Source of the DNA: Nostoc sp. 'Lobaria pulmonaria (5183) cyanobiont'
Lineage (GTDB): Bacteria; Cyanobacteriota; Cyanobacteriia; Cyanobacteriales; Nostocaceae
Length of the DNA stretch: 64,000 nucleotides
Reading direction: 5' to 3'
Assembly: GCF_002949795.1 (NCBI RefSeq)
Contig: NZ_CP026692.1
Location: forward strand, 1,485,501-1,549,500
The position numbers were made by a program, and so were the translations under genes. Shown here piece after piece: positions 46,538 to 55,834 of the stretch. The first letter of the stretch is position 1, and every line of letters begins with the position of its first letter. The notes beneath the pieces are model-generated. The model was not told the DNA's origin, made no database searches, and was given only the letters and a program-made list of their open reading frames with translations.

Positions 46538-49500
46538 ATGTTTAAGCAACTTGATGAATACAACAGTCAGCTATTTGAACAATGTCCCGTCGGGCTAGCA
46601 CTATGCCGAACAGATGGGACACTAATTAACATCAACCCTGCCTATGCTGCCATTTTAGGGCGTACTGTTTCAGAAACCCTCAATCTCAGCTACTGGCAAA
46701 TTACTCCGGAAAACTGTGTCGCCGAGCAAGCCGTGCTAGAGAATTTAGAACGGACTGGTCGCTACGGGCCTGAAGAGAAGGAGTTCATCCACAAAGACGG
46801 GCATCTAGTTCCGGTCAGGGTCTCTGGACTGATGATTGAGAAAGATGGAGAGCAACTGATCTGGTCAAGTGTGGAAGACATTAGCGACCTCAGGCGTGTC
46901 CAGCAGGAACGTCAACACTCCGAAAAAATCTTGAAAAAGAGCGAAGCACGATACCGCTCTCTGGTCAAAACTAACACGCAAATTATCTGGGTCAGCACAC
47001 CAGAAGGAATTTGCTTTGAATTGACAGACTGGATCGCCTACACAGGTCAAAGTTTAGCTGAAGCGGAAAATGGGGGCTGGATTGATGCTGTACATCCCGA
47101 TGATCGTGGCTATACCGGAGAAGCCTGGGGTGTTGCCGTAGCAAACCTGAGCATGTATCAAATTGAATATCGAATTCGTGGCAAGGATGGCAACTATCGC
47201 TACTTTTGGGTCTGGGGTGCCCCCGTCATCGAAGATGATGGTAGCGTCCGGGAATGGATTGGCACCTGCACCGATATTCAGGATCGCAAGCTGGTAGAAG
47301 CCGAAAATCAGCGTCTTAAAGAACGATATCGCTCGTTAGTAACTGCAACTTCACAGATCGTCTGGGCAGCTACCCCGGAAGGACTGGGAATCAGCAGTGA
47401 AATGCTCACCTGGATGGACTATACGGGGCAGAGCAAAGCTGAAGTTGAGGGTTGGGGCTGGATTGATCCAATTCACCCCGATGACCGCGCTAGATCCACA
47501 GAAGTTTGGAATGCTGCTGTGGCAAACCGAGGTATCTACCAAACCGAATATCGGCTGCGCGGTAAGGATGGCACATACCGCGACTTTTCTGTCTGTGGTG
47601 CCCCCGTCCTGGAAGAAGACGGCAGCATTCGGGAATGGATTGGCACCTGTACTGATATTCACGATCGCAAGCAGACAGAAGCTGAAAATCAACGTTTATT
47701 GGATATGTTGAATTATTCTAGCGATGCTATCATTGTGCGCGACATGAGCGAGAAAATCTTGTACTGGAATCAAGGTGCCGAAAGGCTCTATGGCTGGACG
47801 CGTGAGGAAGTAAAAGGCCAATATATTCACGCATTTATCAAAAAAACCTTTCCAAAACCAAAACAAGAGATTATAGCAGAGTTATTAGAGCAAGGCAATT
47901 GGGAAGGAGAAGTGCAACACCTCACCCATGAAGGCAAACTGATTACCGTGCAGAGCCGATGGACGTTGCAACGGGACATCTCTGGTCAGCCCTGTGCGGT
48001 GCTGGAAATTAATACCGATATCACTGCCCGCAAACAAGCAGAAATCGCTCTGCGGCAACTGAATAAAGAACTGGAAGCCAGAGTTGAAGAGCGGACGGCT
48101 GCCCTGCAAAATACCCTAGCAGAAGCACAGGGATTAAATGCCATTTTAGATAACTTAGCAGATGGTTTGTTAGTGGCAGACACCGCAGGACAAATCACCC
48201 ACTTCAATCCTGCCTTTTTAGCCATGTATGAATTGACAGCTACCGCCCTCAATGGTCACTACCGAGAATTGCCGATATCTGGTTTAGCAGACCTAGTTGC
48301 ACGAACTCAGTCCCATCCCCAAGAGGTGTTCTCTGCCGAAGTTGCACTCACCAAAGAACGCATTGGTCAAGCAGTGGCAACCGCCATTTTCAAAAAGACA
48401 GCAGATTCAGAACTCGCTGCCTGCTTTGGTTCGGCACTGCTGATTCGAGATGTGACGGCAGAAAAGGAAATCGACCAGATGAAGACCGATTTCATTTCAA
48501 CAGTTTCCCATGAGCTGCGGACGCCACTGACTTCTGTCCTCGGTTTTGCGTCGATCATTCAAGAAAAGCTGGAAACCGATGTCTTCCCAATGATTTCTAC
48601 CGAAGACCGCAAACTTCAGAAAACGATTAAGCGGGTGGCTGACAATCTCAACATTATTGTGTCGGAAGCAGAACGGCTCACGTCTTTGATTAACGATGTC
48701 CTGGATATCGCTAAGATGGAAGCAGGTAAAGTGGAATGGCAGATGCAGCCGATTGATCCTTGCGAATTACTGGATTGGGCAAGCAATTCTACCGCCGGGT
48801 TATTTGAAACCAATGGCTTGCAGTTGGTGTGCGAGATTGAACCTGGACTGCCTCAGATAGTAGGCGATCGCAATCGTTTGCTGCAAGTTTTAATCAACCT
48901 GATTTCCAATGCCGTTAAGTTTACCGAATCTGGTTGTGTCACCTGCCGCGTCAAACAAGAAAACGACGGTGTTTGCATCAGCGTCATTGATACAGGCATT
49001 GGGATTGCGCCTGAAGACCAGCCGAAAGTATTCGAGAAATTCCGCCAAGTTGGCGACACCCTCACCGACAAACCCAAAGGCACAGGGTTAGGACTGCCCA
49101 TCTGTAAACAAATCGTCGATCATCACGGCGGTAGAATCTGGGTTGAGAGTGAACCAGGTAACGGCAGCATATTCTCGTTTATCATTCCCACCTACGCCAG
49201 CGGCCAAAAAAACACTGCTAATCTGAATTTGGATACGCTAGTCAAACAACTCAAAGAACACGTCATCACCAAAAATGCTGTGCTGAACCAAAACCGTAAA
49301 ACCATTTTGGTTGTAGATGATGATGCTAACATTCGGGAATTGCTCCGCCAACAACTGGAAAACGAAGGCTACAATGTTCGCGAAGGAAAGGACGGCATGG
49401 ATGCAATTCATCAAATCAAAATATCTCGCCCTGATCTGATCCTCTTAGACGTGATGATGCCCCAAATCAACGGCTTCGATGTGGCAGCCGTTCTCAAAAA

Positions 49501-49906
49501 CGATCCTCAAACCGCAGACATTCCGATTATTATTCTGTCAATTATTGAAAACAAAGAACGGGGCTACCATATTGGGATTGATCGCTATCTCACCAAGCCC
49601 ATTGACACAGAAAAACTCCTCAACGAAATTGGCTCACTGCTTTACCAAGGCACTTCTAGTAAAAAGGTATTGGTTGTAGATAAAAATGCGTCAGCCTTAA
49701 AAACCCTAGCAGATGTACTGCAAACTCAGGGATACAACGTGATTGAAGCTTCCGATCCGCAAGAATGCATTTATAAAGCCCTGTCAGCCAAACCTGACAT
49801 GATCATCATTGATTCTATCTTCTCTCAAGAAGCCGATTTGGTGAAAACCCTACGGTTTGAGAAGCAGTTGGAAAATGTATTTTTTATTATGCTGTCCGAA
49901 CAATAG
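46538..49906 (+). CDS. Multi-PAS hybrid histidine kinase with two receivers
   Basis: This protein has 1122 residues. PAS domains at about 10-125, 138-255, 265-380, 390-505 and 532-640 are followed by HisKA (H658 in SHELRTPL), HATPase (about 755-890), and a receiver with VVDDDANIR and phospho-Asp D971. A second receiver starts at about 1042 (VLVVDKNAS) with D1092, but it ends at residue 1122 before the usual last strand and helix and lacks the normal DD pair. PAS domains 2 and 3 are near copies. The start is 13 bp after the previous gene's stop. Confidence 0.92.
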   Translation: MFKQLDEYNSQLFEQCPVGLALCRTDGTLININPAYAAILGRTVSETLNLSYWQITPENCVAEQAVLENLERTGRYGPEEKEFIHKDGHLVPVRVSGLMIEKDGEQLIWSSVEDISDLRRVQQERQHSEKILKKSEARYRSLVKTNTQIIWVSTPEGICFELTDWIAYTGQSLAEAENGGWIDAVHPDDRGYTGEAWGVAVANLSMYQIEYRIRGKDGNYRYFWVWGAPVIEDDGSVREWIGTCTDIQDRKLVEAENQRLKERYRSLVTATSQIVWAATPEGLGISSEMLTWMDYTGQSKAEVEGWGWIDPIHPDDRARSTEVWNAAVANRGIYQTEYRLRGKDGTYRDFSVCGAPVLEEDGSIREWIGTCTDIHDRKQTEAENQRLLDMLNYSSDAIIVRDMSEKILYWNQGAERLYGWTREEVKGQYIHAFIKKTFPKPKQEIIAELLEQGNWEGEVQHLTHEGKLITVQSRWTLQRDISGQPCAVLEINTDITARKQAEIALRQLNKELEARVEERTAALQNTLAEAQGLNAILDNLADGLLVADTAGQITHFNPAFLAMYELTATALNGHYRELPISGLADLVARTQSHPQEVFSAEVALTKERIGQAVATAIFKKTADSELAACFGSALLIRDVTAEKEIDQMKTDFISTVSHELRTPLTSVLGFASIIQEKLETDVFPMISTEDRKLQKTIKRVADNLNIIVSEAERLTSLINDVLDIAKMEAGKVEWQMQPIDPCELLDWASNSTAGLFETNGLQLVCEIEPGLPQIVGDRNRLLQVLINLISNAVKFTESGCVTCRVKQENDGVCISVIDTGIGIAPEDQPKVFEKFRQVGDTLTDKPKGTGLGLPICKQIVDHHGGRIWVESEPGNGSIFSFIIPTYASGQKNTANLNLDTLVKQLKEHVITKNAVLNQNRKTILVVDDDANIRELLRQQLENEGYNVREGKDGMDAIHQIKISRPDLILLDVMMPQINGFDVAAVLKNDPQTADIPIIILSIIENKERGYHIGIDRYLTKPIDTEKLLNEIGSLLYQGTSSKKVLVVDKNASALKTLADVLQTQGYNVIEASDPQECIYKALSAKPDMIIIDSIFSQEADLVKTLRFEKQLENVFFIMLSEQ

Positions 49907-49916
49907 TCGCTGTGAC

Positions 49917-49992
49917 TGGGGATTGGTAAAAAATTAGTTTAACCCTAATATCTAATCCCCAATGCCCAATTTCCAATTTCCAATCACCAATC
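49917..49992. repeat. STRR-type repeat
   Basis: GGGGATTGG and CCCAATTTCCAATTTCCAATCACCAATCC-type units fill the gap between the hybrid kinase and the response regulator. Confidence 0.6.
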
Positions 49993-49995
49993 CCT

Positions 49996-50373
49996 ATGAC
50001 CCAGAAAATTCTAATTGTTGACGATGAACCTAATATCTTGATTTTGATGGAACAAGCCTTAGAAGCATTAGAAGATGAGGGTGTTGAACTTCTAACTGCT
50101 AGAAATGGAGAAGAAGCTCTCGAAACCATCAAAACTGAAAAACCAAACCTGGTTTTTCTTGATGTGATGATGCCGAAAATGAATGGTCTGCAAGTCTGCC
50201 ATATTGTAAAAAACGACCTACAAATGGCTGACATATACATTGTCATCTTGACAGCTAAAGGACAGGAATTTGATAAACAAAAAGGAATTGAAGTTGGTGC
50301 AGACTTGTATCTAACTAAACCATTTCGCCCCAAAGAAGTACTTGAAAAATCAATGCAGGTGTTGGGTTTGTGA
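49996..50373 (+). CDS. CheY-like single-domain response regulator
   Basis: This protein of 125 residues has the receiver domain only: ILIVDDEPN with the acid pair, LVFLDVMMPKMNG with the phospho-Asp at about 54, and LTAKG and LTKPF for the conserved Thr and Lys. It is third in the cluster after the two kinases and is the likely acceptor for them. No output domain is present. Confidence 0.92.
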   Translation: MTQKILIVDDEPNILILMEQALEALEDEGVELLTARNGEEALETIKTEKPNLVFLDVMMPKMNGLQVCHIVKNDLQMADIYIVILTAKGQEFDKQKGIEVGADLYLTKPFRPKEVLEKSMQVLGL

Positions 50374-50517
50374 GGAAAGTTATGAAGGCTTTTCATCTGC
50401 GATCGCAGCTTTTTAGTTGGCTCAGATTCAGAATTCTAGGACAAGAGGAGGGGGAGACAAGCTAAATCATTCCCCTATCCCTTGATTATCTCCCTTGACG
50501 TTAGGTCTGCCCTGCAA

Positions 50518-50976
50518 TCAATACAACTCTAAAATTTCTAATTCTGGTGATAGTGGAAAGCCAAATTTTTCATGATAATGAGGAAACTTGAGTAAGAATA
50601 GGCATAAAGGTTTATTTTGGTAAAAAGCTTTTAGCTTAAATATGCGAACTTCAAAACCTTCCTTTTCTGCTTCTTGTGATTCCGAAAAGCTTCCAGGAAA
50701 AATTTCATCGAAATGAATTTCATATTTTCTGGCAGCTTCCAAAAAAGGCTTGCCAATTAATCTAGCAGCATTGTCATAAGCCGGATTAGGTATTACTCTC
50801 CTATACTGGCTTTCGTCAAATCCAGCTCTGAAAATAAATTCAAAAAAACCACTAAATATCTTGACGTTTTCACTTGTATTAAAATTTTGCCAACCTTGAA
50901 CTAAACTATCTTGGAGTTCTTGACAAAGATTAATTATAAATTGATTTTTTACAGAATTAATTTCTATAGTATTCAT
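50518..50976 (-). CDS. Conserved-looking protein of unknown function
   Basis: This protein of 152 residues has a mostly soluble sequence: NQFIINLCQELQDSLVQGWQ, then RVIPNPAYDNAARLIGK and EVRIFKLKAFYQNKPLCLFL. I recognise no domain, signal or membrane segment. It is convergent with the response regulator and stands alone on the minus strand. Confidence 0.5.
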   Translation of the reverse strand: MNTIEINSVKNQFIINLCQELQDSLVQGWQNFNTSENVKIFSGFFEFIFRAGFDESQYRRVIPNPAYDNAARLIGKPFLEAARKYEIHFDEIFPGSFSESQEAEKEGFEVRIFKLKAFYQNKPLCLFLLKFPHYHEKFGFPLSPELEILELY

Positions 50977-51699
50977 TTCAGTTCTTACCTGTTTTCTAAT
51001 AGTTATTTATTTATAAAAGAGTTATTAACTTTAATGACTTGAAAATAGATGCATCAAAAATATATTGCAATCTCAAATAAAAATATTCAAGTTTTTTGAG
51101 GCAAACGAACAATATATAATTTTTTAAATCTCTTTACTCCAGTCATCGTAATCAATTACATAAGTAGATTTCAGCTTTGCGAATAATGCAATTTTCAAAG
51201 CTCACTAAATTTTCTTTATAATCTATAAAGTTTCTGGCTTTTTCAGATGAAATACTTATATTTTGTTTATACTGCCATAAGAGAATAATGTAAGTCAATA
51301 AGATTAGTCATAAATTAAAAAACTACTCAATATTACTATTGACAAGTTTATATTTACTTTAAATTGATATCTGATAAACGCAATTTTGCGCTAAAAATAC
51401 GGACAACACAGATAGCAGTGTTTCTGGGCGGGCTATGGTGTTAATCGAGAATGCTGCAAGATATCTAGAAGCGCTATAGCAATGATATTTGTTGGTAATC
51501 ACAAATCTTCAAGAGTAGGCTTACAAGTTAGCAAAGCCGACACAAGGAAAGAAAACCTTTCTCCTGCCCCTGTTTGTTCAATCAGAAGGTAATTCTGGGA
51601 AAGCTTAATTTGTGAGAGCGAGAGGCTTTTGCCAGAAGGAACTAGAATTAGGAAACACCTAGCTGGGTTCTTCTGACTTTTGAAATTAGGAGTGCATGT
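50977..51699. other. AT-rich intergenic
   Basis: About 720 bp with no gene, repeat or clear hairpin. The frame at 51499-51783 on the minus strand overlaps the start of the next gene and has no motif. Confidence 0.4.
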
Positions 51700-52794
51700 G
51701 TGCCAAAATTCCCTAAATATTTGCTGATTGGATCGACCGAGAATTACAGCGGTAAATCTGCAACTGTTCTGGGTTTGTCTCATCAGCTACAGCAAAAAGG
51801 TCTGGATATTAGCTACGGTAAACCACTCGGTACGTCTTTCAATTCGTCTAGTGGAACCGTAATTGAGGAAGATGTCCAGTTCATCGCTCTTAGCCTCAAT
51901 TTGCCGGAAAACCGCGTTGCACCTACAATGCTGGCTTTGGATGAACCAAATGTGCAAAAGCGCTTGCGTGGGGAAGACAAAACCGATTATCAGCAGTCCC
52001 TAATACAGCAATATTTACATAAGTCTCAAGGAGATTTAGTGTTACTGGAGGGGCCTGGTAATTTGTCCGAAGGCAATTTGTTTGACTTGTCTTTGCTGCA
52101 AATGGCTGAAGTATTGGATGCTGGTGTGCTGTTAGTAAGCCGCTATAAATCCTTGCTTTCGGTTGAGGCGCTATTGGCTGCAAAACAGCGTCTGGGCGAT
52201 CGCTTGGTTGGAGCTGCGATCAATGATATTCCTGTCACCCAACTAGAAGCAGTTGACACTCTCTTGCGCCCATTTTTGGAACAGCAAGGGATTCCAGTAC
52301 TAGCAATGCTGCCGAATAGCGATTTACTCCGCAGCGTCAGTGTTGGCGAACTAGTCAAGCAGTTAAAGGCTGATGTTCTCTGTCGCAACGATCGCATGGA
52401 TTTGTTGGTAGAAAGTCTGGCAATTGGAGCGATGAATGTCAACTCCGCTGTGAAATATTTCCGCAAACGCCGAAATATGGCAGTGGTGACAGGAGGCGAT
52501 CGGGTGGAAATTCAGCAAGCGGCTTTGGAAACTTCTACCCAATGTTTAATTCTCACCGGGCAACTACCACCCCCACCGTTCATTCTCAGTCGCGCTGAAG
52601 AACTAGAAATACCCATTTTGTCTGTTGATTTAGATACCCTCACCACTGTAGAAATTGTTGACCGCACTTTTGGTCAAGTCCGTGTCCACGAGCCGATTAA
52701 GGTTCAGTATATTCGCCAGTTGATGTCCCAGCATTTTGACATTGACCGCTTGTTATCCAAACTAGATTTAACTCCGGCAGGGGCATTGTCTTAG
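51700..52794 (+). CDS. P-loop/DRTGG 'phosphotransacetylase family' protein
   Basis: This protein of 364 residues has an N-terminal P-loop domain of the BioD/CobQ type (LLIGSTENYSGKSATVLGL, LLVSRYKS) and a C-terminal DRTGG domain (NMAVVTGGDRVEIQQAAL, LSRAEELEIPILSV). These proteins are annotated as phosphotransacetylase family but lack the catalytic PTA domain; the true role is not known. The GTG start at 51700 follows TTAGGAG by about 9 nt. Confidence 0.8.
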   Translation: MPKFPKYLLIGSTENYSGKSATVLGLSHQLQQKGLDISYGKPLGTSFNSSSGTVIEEDVQFIALSLNLPENRVAPTMLALDEPNVQKRLRGEDKTDYQQSLIQQYLHKSQGDLVLLEGPGNLSEGNLFDLSLLQMAEVLDAGVLLVSRYKSLLSVEALLAAKQRLGDRLVGAAINDIPVTQLEAVDTLLRPFLEQQGIPVLAMLPNSDLLRSVSVGELVKQLKADVLCRNDRMDLLVESLAIGAMNVNSAVKYFRKRRNMAVVTGGDRVEIQQAALETSTQCLILTGQLPPPPFILSRAEELEIPILSVDLDTLTTVEIVDRTFGQVRVHEPIKVQYIRQLMSQHFDIDRLLSKLDLTPAGALS

Positions 52795-52835
52795 ATTCAT
52801 CAACTCAAACTATTAAGAGCATCAATGCTCAGTTA

Positions 52836-53354
52836 TCAGTTAGGAGGCTGTATAGCTGGTGATGGTACAGCTGGTTCGCCGTCACCTCCCAGGCGACGGC
52901 GGGCTGTTTCCTTCCGCCCCATAGCTGGGATATGCTTAGTTGCAGCAGGTAATCCAAAGATAGGCATATTTCCGTAAACCGCCTCATATCTTCCCGGTTC
53001 AATTAAATAGGTTTCGTGCCAAATGCCGACACTGCCATCAGCACCAATACCTTGATTAAACCTTTGCCAAGCTTTTAGATGTGCATCGGCTGGATTTCTA
53101 GCAAAACGCTCCAAATCCTCGAACGAGCGCCAGTATTGAATCAATCCCACTCCTCGCCAGTAAACAAAAGTTTCTCCCCCTAAAAACCCTTTTTCGGGAT
53201 TCTGATTAAGGCTTCGTAGCATGGGCGACATTGCCATAGCTGTAGGAATCCATTTGGAAAAAGCGAATAATTTATTAATTCGCATCCCAATCAGAAACAC
53301 AACAAAGGGTTGATCAATTTCGGCTGTAAATCGTCCCGGTATGACTTGAGGCAT
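52836..53354 (-). CDS. DUF4188 protein, divergent from PadR gene
   Basis: This protein of 172 residues has the signature VFLIGMRINKLFAFSKWIPT and FVYWRGVGLIQYWRSFEDLERFAR, as in DUF4188 (monooxygenase-like alpha/beta fold). The end, EPAVPSPAIQPPN, is disordered. The ATG at 53354 follows AAGGAG. It is divergent from the PadR regulator, with two palindromic operators between them, so PadR probably controls it. Confidence 0.8.
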   Translation of the reverse strand: MPQVIPGRFTAEIDQPFVVFLIGMRINKLFAFSKWIPTAMAMSPMLRSLNQNPEKGFLGGETFVYWRGVGLIQYWRSFEDLERFARNPADAHLKAWQRFNQGIGADGSVGIWHETYLIEPGRYEAVYGNMPIFGLPAATKHIPAMGRKETARRRLGGDGEPAVPSPAIQPPN

Positions 53355-53372
53355 ATACCACTCCTTATTCTT

Positions 53373-53428
53373 AAGTTAATATGCAATTAATTGCATATTA
53401 ACTTATCTTATGCAATTAGTTGCATAAG
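53373..53428. promoter_or_regulatory. Two palindromic PadR-type operators
   Basis: Operator 1 (53373-53404) is a perfect 32-nt palindrome with core TATGCAATTAATTGCATA. Operator 2 (53407-53428) is 22 nt, TATGCAATTAGTTGCATA, with one mismatch. The centres are 29 bp apart, about three turns, so two dimers could sit on one face. PadR regulators bind ATGnnnnnnnnCAT-type sites, which matches ATGCAATTAATTGCAT. Confidence 0.7.
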
Positions 53429-53449
53429 TCAAGTAGTGAATTCAAAATT

Positions 53450-53995
53450 ATGGCATTAGCGCACGCAATATTAGCGGCTCTGGTTGACGTACCCTGTAGT
53501 GGGTATGATTTAGCAAAAAGATTCGATGGCTCTGTAGGCTTTTTCTGGTCAGCAAGTCACCAGCAGATTTATCGGGAGTTGTCGAAGCTAGAAGATCGAG
53601 GATCGATCAGTTCCGAGTCGATTCTTCAATCAGGACGGCCAGATAAAAGGCTCTACAGGGTTACAGACATGGGAGAACAGCACCTCAAAGAGTGGATTGC
53701 TCAACCTTGTGAACCCACACCAATTAAAGATGATTTGCTAGTTAAAATTTTTGCTGGTCATATTGTTCCTAAGCAAATTATCTTGGCAGAGCTAGAAAAT
53801 CACCAAAACGCCCATCAAAAAAAATTGTCTACGTATAAAGACTTAGAACAGCGTTACTTTCAAAATCCGCAAGAACTGCCAGAAACAGGCAAATTTCAGT
53901 ATTTAACTCTTCTAAATGGCATTAGTTATGAAACGCATTGGCTAGCTTGGTGTTACCAAGTAATGGAGTTACTGAACCAAACAATTGAAAATTAG
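53450..53995 (+). CDS. PadR family transcriptional regulator
   Basis: This protein has 181 residues from ATG 53450 (an open TTG frame begins ten codons earlier, inside the operator). The winged helix (LAHAILAALVDVPCSGYDLAKRF, QQIYRELSKLEDRG, RPDKRLYRVTDMG) is followed by a C-terminal coiled-coil dimer helix. It is a repressor of the PadR group, ligand unknown. The DUF4188 gene is divergent, and the operators lie between. Confidence 0.9.
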   Translation: MALAHAILAALVDVPCSGYDLAKRFDGSVGFFWSASHQQIYRELSKLEDRGSISSESILQSGRPDKRLYRVTDMGEQHLKEWIAQPCEPTPIKDDLLVKIFAGHIVPKQIILAELENHQNAHQKKLSTYKDLEQRYFQNPQELPETGKFQYLTLLNGISYETHWLAWCYQVMELLNQTIEN

Positions 53996-54079
53996 TAGTA
54001 ATGTCTAACTCAAGTTTTCCTCGCATCTACACGCTGTTTGGTAAAATATCTGGGTCGTTTAGTCTGATTATCTCCATCT

Positions 54080-54583
54080 TTGAGCCAATCAACAGACCTT
54101 ATTAAACTCGATACATTAGCGCAAGAACTGGCGACAATCCAGCAAACAGGTTCTAAAAGAATTGCCTTGCTGGGTTCTCGTCACGTGCCGATTACGCATC
54201 AGAATCTTATTGAAATGATGACTTATGCCCTAGTTTTATCGGGTAATCGAATCATCACTTCTGGTGCTACAGGTACAAATTCAGCTGCTATCAAGGGAGC
54301 AACGCGGGCTGATGCAAATTTGTTGACGGTGATTCTACCCCAAAGCCTGGAACGCCAGCCTTTGGAATCGCGCCAGCAACTAGAACAGGTAATGCATCTA
54401 GTCGAAAATCCCAGTAATGATAATCTGTCTCTGGCGGAAGCTAGTTACTTGTGCAACAAGGAGATTGTCTCCCGTTGCCAGCAACTAATCTGCTTTGCTT
54501 TTCACGACAGTGGCACCCTGTTGCAAACCTGTCAAGATGCAGAAGAACAAAGAAAAGTGGTGACGCTTTTCTACTTTGATTAG
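54080..54583 (+). CDS. SLOG/DprA-like small protein
   Basis: This protein of 167 residues has a Rossmann-like nucleotide-binding fold: RIALLGSRHVPITHQNL and IITSGATGTNSAAIKGATRADANLLTVILP, like the SLOG domains of DprA and LOG. The start is a TTG at 54080 with no good ribosome-binding site. Cyanobacterial relatives are labelled DNA recombination-mediator protein A; the role here is unknown. Confidence 0.7.
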   Translation: MSQSTDLIKLDTLAQELATIQQTGSKRIALLGSRHVPITHQNLIEMMTYALVLSGNRIITSGATGTNSAAIKGATRADANLLTVILPQSLERQPLESRQQLEQVMHLVENPSNDNLSLAEASYLCNKEIVSRCQQLICFAFHDSGTLLQTCQDAEEQRKVVTLFYFD

Positions 54584-54584
54584 T

Positions 54585-54668
54585 CATTTGTCATTTGTCT
54601 TTTGTCATTTGTATTTGACTAATGACTGATGACTGATGACTGATGACTAATAACCAACGACTAATAAG
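54585..54668. repeat. STRR-type repeat
   Basis: TGACTGATGACTGATGACTGA and GTCATTTGTCATTTGTC units fill the gap before the MAPEG gene. Confidence 0.75.
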
Positions 54669-54670
54669 TA

Positions 54671-55069
54671 ATGATAATTTTTTTGTACTCGATCGCTGCT
54701 GCTGCCGTTCTAATTTATGTGCCATTTTTGGTAGTAGCTTATGCCCGTGCGCGTATTGGATCTGAAATGTTTTCTACTCCTCGCGCCATGTTTGATAAAT
54801 TGCCGCCTTATGCCCAACGGGCTACTTGGGCACATCAGAACACCTTTGAAGCCTTTATGATATTTGCCGCAGCCGCATTGATGGCTTATGTAACTAGTGT
54901 AAATTCTTTTACAGCCCAAGTAGCCGCGATCGCCTTTGTGGTGGGCCGTTTCCTATACTCGATTTTTTATATTTTGAATATACCCCTTTTGCGATCGCTG
55001 ATGTTTGCCATTGGCATTTCTAGCTCTGCCACTCTCATCTTTTTGAGCATCATTCAAGCTACTAGTTAA
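54671..55069 (+). CDS. MAPEG family membrane protein
   Basis: This protein of 132 residues has four membrane helices with the MAPEG landmarks: an RARIGSEMFSTPRAM loop, then RATWAHQNTFEAFMIFAAAALMA, and VVGRFLYSIFYILNIPLLRS. Members include glutathione-linked detoxification enzymes. The substrate is not known. The start is the second ATG region at 54671. Confidence 0.88.
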   Translation: MIIFLYSIAAAAVLIYVPFLVVAYARARIGSEMFSTPRAMFDKLPPYAQRATWAHQNTFEAFMIFAAAALMAYVTSVNSFTAQVAAIAFVVGRFLYSIFYILNIPLLRSLMFAIGISSSATLIFLSIIQATS

Positions 55070-55172
55070 TTGGGGCATAGGGACTGGGGAAGAGTTTTCC
55101 CAATACTCAATACCCAATCCAAAATCGTTCGACTGAGCGAAGTCGAAGTCCAAAATCTAAAATCCAAAATAT
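55070..55172. repeat. STRR-type repeats plus a palindromic repeat
   Basis: CCAATACTCAATACCCAATCC and CCAAAATCTAAAATCCAAAAT units. TTCGACT (55128-55134) pairs with AGTCGAA (55141-55147), a common Nostoc palindrome. Confidence 0.65.
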
Positions 55173-55175
55173 TTT

Positions 55176-55667
55176 ATGGCTTCTACTTTTTCCTTTGACA
55201 TTGTGAGCGACTTTGACCGACAAGAGTTGGTTAACGCTGTCGATCAAGTTATACGAGACATCAAAGGTCGTTACGACCTCAAAGACACTGAAACTACTGT
55301 CGAGTTAGTTGAAGAAAGCATTAACGTTAGTACTGACAGCGAGTTTACCTTAGATTCTGTACACACCATTCTGCGAGAAAAAGCCGCCAAGCGTAACCTC
55401 TCCCAAAAAATCTTTGATTTTGGCAAGGTTGAATCAGCCAGTGGTAATCGCGTGCGTCAAGAAATCAAACTCAAAAAAGGCATCAGTCAGGAAATCGCCA
55501 AACAAATTTCCAAATTGATTCGGGACGAATTCAAAAAGGTACAAGCTTCAATTCAAGGGGATGCTGTGCGGGTTTCTGCCAAATCTAAAGATGACTTGCA
55601 AGTTGTCATGCAGCGGCTAAAACAAGAAGACTACCCAGTTGCTTTGCAATTTACAAATTATCGTTAA
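55176..55667 (+). CDS. YajQ family nucleotide-binding protein
   Basis: This protein of 163 residues has the YajQ pattern: [19 protein letters not shown], then [16 protein letters not shown] and a C-terminal [19 protein letters not shown]. Members bind cyclic di-GMP or RNA; the partner here is unknown. ATG 55176 follows the STRR patch with no visible strong ribosome-binding site. Confidence 0.92.
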   Translation: MASTFSFDIVSDFDRQELVNAVDQVIRDIKGRYDLKDTETTVELVEESINVSTDSEFTLDSVHTILREKAAKRNLSQKIFDFGKVESASGNRVRQEIKLKKGISQEIAKQISKLIRDEFKKVQASIQGDAVRVSAKSKDDLQVVMQRLKQEDYPVALQFTNYR

Positions 55668-55735
55668 AAGATTTGCATGGTGGGCATTGCCTCTCCAAAC
55701 TACGTTTTTGGCAGAGGGAAGTAAATTTTCCGGTT

Positions 55736-55761
55736 CCCCTTCTCCCAGTAGGGAGAAGGGG
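55736..55761. repeat. Interspersed hairpin repeat (CCCCTTCTCCC family)
   Basis: An 11-bp stem CCCCTTCTCCC (55736-55746) pairs with GGGAGAAGGGG (55751-55761) and is followed by TTAGGGGATGAGGG. It is related to 12213-12235. Confidence 0.55.
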
Positions 55762-55834
55762 TTAGGGGATGAGGGCGACTCAAGAACGCGCGCTAAAGCT
55801 AAATTCTATGCACAGCTGCGCGCCTCTACTATAA

